DNA of 64,000 bases, from assembly GCF_021497505.1 (NCBI RefSeq), contig NZ_CP069349.1:2569780-2633779 (forward strand), written 5' to 3'. This DNA is from Turicibacter sp. TJ11 (GTDB lineage Bacteria > Bacillota_I > Bacilli_A > MOL361 > Turicibacteraceae). The notes beneath the pieces were generated by a model. The model was not told the DNA's origin, did not search any database, and saw only the letters and a program-made list of their open reading frames with translations. Position numbers and translations under genes: made by a program. Shown piece after piece: positions 53,612 to 62,300 of the stretch. Each line of letters opens with the position of its first letter. Position 1 is the first letter of the stretch.

Positions 53612-53644
53612 ATTATACCAATTTTATTGATGGAATGGTATAAT
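53612..53644. promoter_or_regulatory. Divergent promoter dyad
   Basis: Perfect 9-bp inverted repeat ATTATACCA / TGGTATAAT. Each arm contains a TATAAT-like -10, one facing each gene, so the dyad may couple the two start sites. Confidence 0.5.
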
Positions 53645-53676
53645 TTTGATGAATTTACTAGAAGGGGGAAAGTATT

Positions 53677-54192
53677 ATGAAAAAACTATTAACAATTATG
53701 TTTTTCTTAATGTTCTCATTAACAGCAAACAAAACGACATTAGCTAGTGAAGTAACGGTTCATGATCCAAACATTCAAGTTATTGTTGAAGAAGGGAATT
53801 CACTTTTAACAAAGTCGATGAAAAACGTTGATCACTATGAAGATGTTTATTCGCGTGCTCTATCACGTCCAACAAGTGCTCATCATCTATCATCACCGTA
53901 TTATTTTGAAGTTCGTGCTTCACGCTCAGATATTTATTCAAACTATTACTTTACAGGACATACAGGAAGAATTAATTTCCACTTTGAAGAATACTATGGT
54001 CCAGAAGTATTTAAGAAAACATTTAAAGTTTATGTTTATGAACAAGGAACAAATAAAGAAATGTTCAATGTAGCTCTTAAAAAAGGGGACGCATCAACTA
54101 TTTATGCTTTAAACTTATCGACAAGTAAAGGATATTACTTCAAAGTTGTTCCAAATGGTCAAACAAACATAAATGGTAAGGTTTATCGTTAA
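53677..54192 (+). CDS. Secreted protein of unknown function (171 aa)
   Basis: GAAGGGGG upstream. Signal peptide (KKLLTIMFFLMFSLTANKTTLAS). Mature part beta-rich (YYFTGHTGRINFHFEEYYG ... KKTFKVYVYEQGTN). Such small exported beta-sandwiches occur in gut Firmicutes; no named family. Confidence 0.65.
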   Translation: MKKLLTIMFFLMFSLTANKTTLASEVTVHDPNIQVIVEEGNSLLTKSMKNVDHYEDVYSRALSRPTSAHHLSSPYYFEVRASRSDIYSNYYFTGHTGRINFHFEEYYGPEVFKKTFKVYVYEQGTNKEMFNVALKKGDASTIYALNLSTSKGYYFKVVPNGQTNINGKVYR

Positions 54193-54195
54193 TGG

Positions 54196-54231
54196 AAAAC
54201 ACCAAGCTAGTCTTGGTGTTTTTTTATATTT
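54196..54231 (+). terminator. Terminator
   Basis: AAAACACCAAG / CTTGGTGTTTT arms with CTAGT loop and T run. Confidence 0.85.
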
Positions 54232-54392
54232 AATTTTATAGTTATATTTAACCCGATTTTTTAATATAAAATGGTAAAAAATGATTAAAACTAGTTGAAA
54301 TAGTCGACTGGTAGTTGACGGAATTTTTCATTCATATCATAATGAATATATGTACTTAAAATGAGTAGGTATGGGAGTAAGGAGGAAGCCAA

Positions 54393-57300
54393 ATGTTTGA
54401 TCATTCAAATTGTGGGATTGGGGCCATTGCCAATCTAGATGGGACATATAGCCATAATATTATTGAACAAGGAATGACTTTATTAAAAGCTCTAAGTCAT
54501 CGAGGGGGTACATCAAAAGATGGAACAGGGGATGGATGTGGGATTTTACTTCAAATTCCAAAGTCATTCTATCAAAAAAAATATGATATTAATGAGCCTT
54601 TTGCGGTCATGATGACATTTTTGCCAAAGGAGATAGAAAATCGTAAAGTTGCTATAGAGAAGATTTATGAGGCCACTCGTCATTTTGATATTAAATTAAT
54701 TAAAGAAATTGAGGTACCGGTGAATTCAACCTTTTTAACGCCAACAGCGAAGAACACAGAACCGATCCCCACTCAATTTATTTTTGATTTAACCAATCAT
54801 GATGAGGCTATTTTATATAAGCTTCGTCGTCGAATTGAACAACATTGGAAAAATGAAAAATTATCTGATCGAACATGTTATATTTTATCATGTTCATCTC
54901 AAACCATTGTCTATAAGGGATTATTAAGACCAGAAGAATTACCAAATTATTATTTAGATTTACAAGATGAAGACTTTAGTTCAAATTTTTGTATCGTTCA
55001 TCAACGTTTTAGCACGAATACAAAACCATCATGGAATTTGGCACAACCGTTTCGTTATTTAGCGCATAATGGGGAAATCAATACGGTTTCAGGGAATATT
55101 AACTGGTCAAATGCACGCGTTGGATTAGCGACTCATCAAGACGTCTATCCAATTTGTAATGAAAATCACTCAGATAGTGCCAATCTTGATCGTACACTTG
55201 AAGCATTACTTCATGAAAATTATGCAATCGAAGATGCGATCACACGTTTATTACCGAAAGCTTATGAACAAGATTCTCGTTTAAGTGACGATTTAAAAGC
55301 TTATTATGAATATAGTGAATTAAAACAAGAAGCATGGGATGGGCCAGCTGGGGTCATTGTGTGTGACGGGCATAAATTAATTGCAACATTAGATCGTAAT
55401 GGATTACGACCATTTCGCTATGTTCAAACAGAAAATCAAATTATTTTAGCTTCTGAGATTGGCGTGTTAAATACACCACTTGAAGAAATTAAAGTTGCTA
55501 GTCGTATTCAAGCCAGTGAAATTCTATGTGTTGATTTAGATCAACAAATCATGACAACAGACGATGAGGTTAAAGCACATTTATCTAAACAACAACCTTA
55601 TCGTCAGTGGTTAACTGAAAAAATCATTGAACCGAAGCCAACGCATGAATTTACTTGTGAGATTGAAAATTTTCAAGAAAATGAGCAAAAGTTTGCTTAC
55701 ACTAAAGCAGAATATGTACAAGAATTAAAACCGTTAGTTGAAAACGGAAAAGAAGCCATTGGATCATTTCCTTATACAGCAGCTTTGACGATGTTACAAG
55801 ACCGTCGACAACTTTTCTTTGATTTTTTCAAACAAAACTTTGCTCAAGTGACGAACCCACCGCTGGATTCGATTCGTGAAAAGCTCGTCTTTTCGTTAAA
55901 ATCAACGATTACATCGATAACGTCACTTGGTGATGAGCCACTTGAAGTTCCAGTTTACAAATTTTCAACGCCATTATTAACGAGTGATCAATTTAAAGCA
56001 ATTATTGATGAAGAAATGTTTAATCCAACAATCATTTGTTTAGCTTATCAAACAACACTTCGCGAAGCGATTAAAACGCTAAAATCAATGATTAAAGAAG
56101 CCGTTGAACAAGGAAGTCAATTAATCGTTTTAGATCAAGAAGCTATTGGTAAAGTGATGCCATCTTTAATGGCCACAACGATTGCCCACGATGTGTTAGT
56201 CGATTTAGGAAAGCGTCTAGAAGTCCGTTTAGTTGTTAAAGCCGCAGATGCGCGTTTACCGATGCATCATGCGATGTTAATTGCTTATGGTGCGGATGTC
56301 ATTTATCCGTATTTCTGTTATGAATACATTGCACGCCAAGTTGAAAGTAAAGAGGAAGCTTTAACGACCTATATTAAAGGTTGCAACGCAGCTTTATTAA
56401 AGTTAATGGCTAAGATGGGAGTCTCAACGATTTCTTCTTATCGTGGATCAAAAGTATTTGAAGTTGTTGGATTAGATGAAGAAGTGACGTCTTTATTTAC
56501 AGTGAAACCTTCAATTTTTGGTGGAAAATCTTTTGAAGATCTTGATGCCGACTTAATGGGAACGAGCCTTGATTTAAACAAAGTAAATGAATATCAAAAT
56601 ATGGACTCTATCTTCATGAACCATGCGTACTCTAAGAAGTTTATTAAAGAAGTAAAAGCTGCTGTGGCTGCGAATGATTATGAGGTATTTAAATCTGTGA
56701 TGGAAGCAGAGCGTGCCCGAAAAATCAATTTACGTGATTGCTTAAATTTAAAGACTCAGAAGTCCATTTCAATTGATGAGGTTCAAAGCGAAGAAGAGAT
56801 TGTTCGTTACTTTGTGGCTTCTGCAATGTCTTATGGAGCCTTATCGATCGAAGCACACCGTACAATTGCTCGCGCGATGAATGAATTACAAGCTGCTTCA
56901 AATAGCGGTGAAGGTGGAGAGTTAGTGGAGCGATTTGGAACAATAACGGCTTCAAAAGTGAAACAAGTGGCATCTGGACGATTTGGTGTGACGTATGATT
57001 ATTTAAAAAATGCCGAAGAAATTCAAATCAAGATGGCACAAGGAGCGAAGCCTGGTGAAGGTGGACACTTACCCAAATCAAAAGTAGATGAACAGATTGC
57101 TCGTGTTCGCTATGCTAAACAAGGGGTTGACTTAATTTCACCACCACCACATCACGATATTTATTCGATTGAAGATTTAGCTCAACTTATTTATGATTTA
57201 CAAACAACCAATCCAAGTGCAATGATTAGTGTAAAGTTGGCCTCTCTTGCGAATGTTGGAACGATTGCTAATGGAGTGGTTAAAGCAGGAGCTAAAAAGG

Positions 57301-58562
57301 TTGTCATTTCAGGATTTAATGGTGGAACAGGAGCTTCACCTAAATCATCGTTAAAATATACAGGGCTACCTTGGGAGTATGGACTATTCCAAACGCATAA
57401 ATCATTATTAGAAAATGATGTTCGTCACGAAACATTCATTCAAGTCGATGGACAAATTAAATCTGGATATGATGTCATTATAGGGGCAATTTTAGGGGCC
57501 GATGAGTTTGGATTTGGAACAATGTGCTTAGTGATGGTAGACTGCATTGGATGTAAACAGTGTCATACTGGAAAATGTCCAGCTGGAATTACGACTCAAA
57601 ATGAAGCGTTGCGTTCTCGCTTAAAAGAAGATCCAACGATGTTAAAAACGTACATGATGTTTGTTGCAAGACAAACTCGTGAGTTAATGGCACAGTTAGG
57701 GGTACATTCATTGTCTGAGCTTCGAGGTCGTACAGAATTGCTTCAAATTCCATCACAAAATCCACATCACTTAAAATTAGATTGGTTAGAATCACTACCA
57801 ATTGAAACTCAGGATGGTTTAGTGACAGAGTCAAAAACAAAGGATTTAACGTTCTTTGAGCCATCTGATGAACCAGTATTTATTGATACAACTCTTCGTA
57901 CATTTGGGGTTCAGTTAGTCGGTGAAAAACCTCGTACAGTTAAAACGTACGGTTATGCTGGACAAAGCTTTGGTGCATTCATCAATGAAAGTGTTGAACT
58001 GATTCATACAGGATATGCAAATGATTATGTGGGAAAAGGATTAAGTGGTGGACAGATCACCGTTAAAGCTGATGAAACGACACGCCAAAAAACAGAATAT
58101 GATCTAATGTATAGCAACCAACATTTAATTGCTGGAAATACGATTCTTTATGGAGCAACATCGGGAACTTGTTATTTAGAAGGACGTGTTGGAGAACGTT
58201 TCGCTGTTCGTAATTCAGGAGCAGTAGCAGTCAATCATGGAATGGGTGTTCACGCTTGTGAGTATATGACGGGTGGTGTTGTTGTTTCACTAGGTTCAGT
58301 TGGTGCTAATATCGGTGCTGGAATGACTGGTGGATTATTATATTTATATCAAGCTAAGAATTTAGATGAGAACTTAAATAAAGACTATGTTCAGTCATTT
58401 GAAATGAAGGATCGTCATATCGAAATTTTAAAAGATGTTTTAACAGATTATGTTACTAAAACAAATAATCAGTTAGCTACATTTATTTTAAAAAACTTTG
58501 AAAAAGAACTAGTCAATTTCACATTAGTTACATCAGCTGACTATTATGAGTTAGATTTATAA
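54393..58562 (+). CDS. gltB: Glutamate synthase, large subunit
   Basis: 1389 residues, AAGGAGG before the ATG. N-terminal class II glutaminase: Cys7 of CGIGAIANLDG becomes the nucleophile after removal of MFDHSN. Central domain, then FMN-binding synthase domain (GGEGGELVERFG, KPGEGGHLPKSKV, GFNGGTGASPKSS) and 3Fe-4S cysteines in CIGCKQCHTGKCP; C-terminal GXGXG beta-helix (GGQITVKADE, GNTILYGATSG). Makes glutamate from glutamine and 2-oxoglutarate. About 100 residues shorter than the commonest forms. The small subunit gltD is not next to it. Confidence 0.96.
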   Translation: MFDHSNCGIGAIANLDGTYSHNIIEQGMTLLKALSHRGGTSKDGTGDGCGILLQIPKSFYQKKYDINEPFAVMMTFLPKEIENRKVAIEKIYEATRHFDIKLIKEIEVPVNSTFLTPTAKNTEPIPTQFIFDLTNHDEAILYKLRRRIEQHWKNEKLSDRTCYILSCSSQTIVYKGLLRPEELPNYYLDLQDEDFSSNFCIVHQRFSTNTKPSWNLAQPFRYLAHNGEINTVSGNINWSNARVGLATHQDVYPICNENHSDSANLDRTLEALLHENYAIEDAITRLLPKAYEQDSRLSDDLKAYYEYSELKQEAWDGPAGVIVCDGHKLIATLDRNGLRPFRYVQTENQIILASEIGVLNTPLEEIKVASRIQASEILCVDLDQQIMTTDDEVKAHLSKQQPYRQWLTEKIIEPKPTHEFTCEIENFQENEQKFAYTKAEYVQELKPLVENGKEAIGSFPYTAALTMLQDRRQLFFDFFKQNFAQVTNPPLDSIREKLVFSLKSTITSITSLGDEPLEVPVYKFSTPLLTSDQFKAIIDEEMFNPTIICLAYQTTLREAIKTLKSMIKEAVEQGSQLIVLDQEAIGKVMPSLMATTIAHDVLVDLGKRLEVRLVVKAADARLPMHHAMLIAYGADVIYPYFCYEYIARQVESKEEALTTYIKGCNAALLKLMAKMGVSTISSYRGSKVFEVVGLDEEVTSLFTVKPSIFGGKSFEDLDADLMGTSLDLNKVNEYQNMDSIFMNHAYSKKFIKEVKAAVAANDYEVFKSVMEAERARKINLRDCLNLKTQKSISIDEVQSEEEIVRYFVASAMSYGALSIEAHRTIARAMNELQAASNSGEGGELVERFGTITASKVKQVASGRFGVTYDYLKNAEEIQIKMAQGAKPGEGGHLPKSKVDEQIARVRYAKQGVDLISPPPHHDIYSIEDLAQLIYDLQTTNPSAMISVKLASLANVGTIANGVVKAGAKKVVISGFNGGTGASPKSSLKYTGLPWEYGLFQTHKSLLENDVRHETFIQVDGQIKSGYDVIIGAILGADEFGFGTMCLVMVDCIGCKQCHTGKCPAGITTQNEALRSRLKEDPTMLKTYMMFVARQTRELMAQLGVHSLSELRGRTELLQIPSQNPHHLKLDWLESLPIETQDGLVTESKTKDLTFFEPSDEPVFIDTTLRTFGVQLVGEKPRTVKTYGYAGQSFGAFINESVELIHTGYANDYVGKGLSGGQITVKADETTRQKTEYDLMYSNQHLIAGNTILYGATSGTCYLEGRVGERFAVRNSGAVAVNHGMGVHACEYMTGGVVVSLGSVGANIGAGMTGGLLYLYQAKNLDENLNKDYVQSFEMKDRHIEILKDVLTDYVTKTNNQLATFILKNFEKELVNFTLVTSADYYELDL

Positions 58563-58644
58563 GAAAAAGAGCACTTCAAAATTCAACGAGTCAGTATAGA
58601 TTTTTTAAAAATAACTTTCTTAATCGTAGGGTTCTTGATTAGCA

Positions 58645-58674
58645 TAAAAAAGACTGCAACTTGCAGTCTTTTTT
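58645..58674. terminator. Bidirectional terminator
   Basis: AAAAAAGACTGCAA / TTGCAGTCTTTTTT arms, loop C; serves gltB and the convergent small gene. Confidence 0.85.
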
Positions 58675-58710
58675 ATGTCGGTTACTCTATGATTCGATTC
58701 GTATAAAAGA

Positions 58711-58833
58711 TTAATGTTTTTGTTCTTTTTTCTTCGTTGTAACACCAGTTCCTGGAACAGGTTCTCCTGTTTCGTAAACTTTACCAGGTTGTTTTACTTT
58801 CTTTTCGTTATATTTATTCATTTTACCAGACAT
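58711..58833 (-). CDS. Small YjzC-like protein (40 aa)
   Basis: TAGGAGGTG before the ATG at 58833. Basic ends and KQPGKVYETGEPVPGTGVTT in the middle, a pattern like the short YjzC-type proteins (Pro-Gly, then GEPxPxTG). Role unknown. Confidence 0.6.
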   Translation of the reverse strand: MSGKMNKYNEKKVKQPGKVYETGEPVPGTGVTTKKKEQKH

Positions 58834-59039
58834 TTAAATTCACCTCCTAGTCGTTATTTTCCCTAAAAAAAGCGAACTAGTCATTCAAACTTGAAAATAA
58901 TGAAATAAAAAAACAAGACTACTTCTTTACATAAGTAATAAGATATTTATAGATTAGTTTAGTTAAATAAGTAAAAAAATAGTATAAAAGTATTTAAAAT
59001 GTTGAAAAAATAAGATAAAATAGAGTTGTAAAATTGAAT

Positions 59040-59125
59040 TGTGGCAAATCTAGGGAAATCTAGAGACGCAAAGCTAAAGGGGCTAAGGTTATCATTAACT
59101 ATGCCAGCCAGTTGCCGAAGAATAA
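59040..59125 (+). promoter_or_regulatory. Cyclic di-GMP-I (GEMM) riboswitch aptamer
   Basis: Conserved blocks GACGCAAAGCTAAAGGGGCT and TATGCCAGCCAGTTGCCGA are those of the GEMM-I aptamer (GNRA-type loop and receptor). It is 206 bases before the M60 protease gene, with a terminator in between, so c-di-GMP probably decides read-through. Confidence 0.9.
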
Positions 59126-59208
59126 TTTTCTTTGATCATCATCAAAAATCTTAGAGTTATTATTTAATTTAATGATATGTTTATGTTTTTGATGTCAAAA
59201 AATGATGG

Positions 59209-59238
59209 CAACTACCCTTTAGAGGGTAGTTTTTTTTG
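59209..59238 (+). terminator. Riboswitch expression-platform terminator
   Basis: AACTACCCTTT / AGAGGGTAGTT and T8, between the aptamer and the protease start. I could not see an obvious antiterminator by eye. Confidence 0.75.
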
Positions 59239-59330
59239 TTCTAAGGCATGGTATCTATTCTTAGTTTTGCAAGTATGAAAAATAAGCCATTTTTATACTT
59301 ACAGAATTTTAGATTACGGGAGGACATGTG

Positions 59331-62300
59331 ATGAAGAAAGTTTTATCAACGTTATTAGCGACTTCATTAACTATCTCTAATTTTTCACCAGTACTTCATG
59401 TGTTTGCTGATCAGTTACCTTCTAATCAGTTAGGGATTGAAGAAAGTGAAAAAGAAGTTAAGGAAGCAACTGTTCGTTCATTTATGCTTAATCAATATAG
59501 TAACTTTGATAAGTATAATGAACAGTATCGTGTATCAAAAGAAGACATCCGTTCATTTTCAAATAATGGAGGATGTTACTTTTCAAGTAAATTAGAACAA
59601 GCATTTGATGGTGATTTATCTACTCACTGGGAAACGGGAACTCCAAATAGTTCATCGTTTACAAATGAAGTTGTCGTTGAGTTTAATTCACCTGAGTCTA
59701 TTAATCGTATGGCTTATGCGACACGTCAGGATTCAGCTAAGGGAAAAGGATTCCCAACTGAATTTGAAATTTACACCTCAAACAGTGAAGAGGATGATTT
59801 TGAATTAGCAGTTACCGGAAGTCATAAAATGACAGGAAATATGGTACAGTTTCAATTTGATACAATTACGGCTAAAAAAATTAAATTTGTTTTTAAATCA
59901 GCTCATCAAAATTGGGCAAGTGCCTCAGAATTTTGGTTCTATAAAGAGGATTCATTACTTGATCAAATGGAGAGTCTATTTACGAATGATTCAAAAAATG
60001 AATTAAATGAAACTGTTGATAACATTCAAAAGTTAAATGACTTAGAAGCTAAAGCGAGTCAACATCCTTTTTATGAAGCATTTAAAGAAGAATTTGAAAA
60101 TGCACGTATCTTATTAGAAACTGAGCCGGTTGAATATATGAACGCGATGGTTTCAACATTTACAGCGGTTGATGATGAGCGATTAAGTCTTTATGACGAG
60201 TTATATAAAGTATCTGATGAAGAGATCACAAGCATTACGACAAATGGTGGACATTATGCTTCAAGTGATATTACGAAAGCAATGGATAATGACTTTGATA
60301 CTCGATGGCATTCAGGAAAACAAAATAATGCTAATTTTACAAATGAAGTGATTATTACATTAGATAAATTAACAACAATCAGTAGATTGATGTATTCAAA
60401 TACTCGAACACGTGGATTTGCACAGGAGTTTAACATCTATATTTCTAAAACATCTCAAGGAGATACGTTTGAAAAAATTACATCAGGTCAAATGAAAATT
60501 GATACGGAAAATGTAATGGAAATTCTATTTAATCCAGTGGATGCCCGTCGTATTAAATTTGTCTTTACTAAAGGATATGAAGATTGGGCGGTAGCATCAG
60601 AATTTGGAATTTATAAACAAGATCATTTATCGGAAATGATGAATCGTTTATTTGTAGATTCAGTGATGAGTGAATTAAATCCTGAATTTGCAACCATTGA
60701 AATGATTGACTCATTGATGGAAGCAGCTTATGATCATCCATTTAAAGAAGAGTATCTTTCAAAGTTAGAGATTGCTAAAGAGCTAATTACATTTGGTGTC
60801 ATTGAGTCAGGAACTTCAAACGTTAATCGCTTTACACCATTTTATACCGATTATATCGATTCATATGATGAGGCTTATCGTGTTCCGATTTCTAGTATTA
60901 GCAATAATGGAGGACAGTATGGAAGTTCAGCCATTAAGTATGCCATCGATGAGGATGTGACAACTCATTGGGAAACAGGAAAACCAAATAGCTCATCGTT
61001 TACAAACGAAGTTATTTTAACGTTAGAAGAAGCAAGTGTCATTAATCGTCTAACATATCATGCAAGAATGAATAAAAAAGGATTCCCTATCCGATTTAGT
61101 ATCTATGTTTCACCAGTTGCTTCAGGAAATAATTTTCAAAAAGTATCTGAAGGTGGATATAGTTTAACAACAGATATGCTAGAAATTCAATTCGAAGCTG
61201 TCAAAGCAAAACGTGTTAAATTTGTATTTGAAGAAGCTTATCAAGATTATGCAGCCATTGGAGATATTCGTGTTTATACAAAAGATGACGTATCGAATCA
61301 GATGAAAAAGCTATTTACAAATGCTTTAATGGATACCGTGTCAGAAGAGTATCGTTCACTTGAAAAGCTAGCTATTTTAGAAAATGAAGTTTCAAATCAT
61401 CCACTAGCTTCTGTTTATTTAGAAGAGATTCAAATCGCAAAAGATATTTTGAACCATGAGTTACAAACGATTAAAACGGTCGTTGCCGAACAGGTTGGAA
61501 ATCGAGCAACACATACGAGCCAAAACTTAAAGTTTGGATTTGGTAATAATAATTATCAACCAACGGGAATTGTTGCTTTAGCAGGGCAAGAAATTACTGT
61601 TTATGTTGATGCCAAACCAGGAGAACCGCTTCCACAGTTAGTTTTCTCACAACAGGAGGGAAGTTTTGCAAGTTGGGCACGCTCAGTCACGTTGCATATT
61701 GGAAAAAACGTGATTACAGTACCAGAGGTTAATCAAAATGATGGTTGGTATCATTACGATGTGACACCAGGTGGACCTGTTTACATTTTAAATCCATATA
61801 CCCAACAAGAGCAAAGTCAAGCTCCAGTGATTCGTTTTGCATCAGGTGTTGAAGCATTCCCGATGATGGATGAAAACACAGATGAAGCACAATTTTTAGA
61901 GTTTTTAGTTGATTACAAAACTCGATTAGATGAGGATAAAGCAGCTCATCCTGATGTGATGGATCGAAAAATGATTGATGTGGTGGAGGTCGTTTCAGAT
62001 CACCTATACTTTACTGGAACAGCTACTGGTGCGTATGAAGCTTATATTAATCAAAACTTCAGTCCACTTCAAACTATCAAGATGTATAACGATCATATGG
62101 ATGTTATTTTTGATTATTTTGGATTTGATGAAAGTCGTGAGATTCACGATGTGAAGTATACACGCGAAAACATTCGTCTTGCTCAGCCATTTGGTTACAT
62201 GTATGCAGCGGGTACTCATATCGGGGTTCAAGGAGATGTCATGATAAGCATGTTAACAACTGTTGGAGGTTGGGGTGTTGATCATGAGATTGGTCACCGA

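Noticed and set aside
56725-57864. Antisense frames within gltB
   Set aside because: Shadows of the coding strand in a strongly conserved gene.
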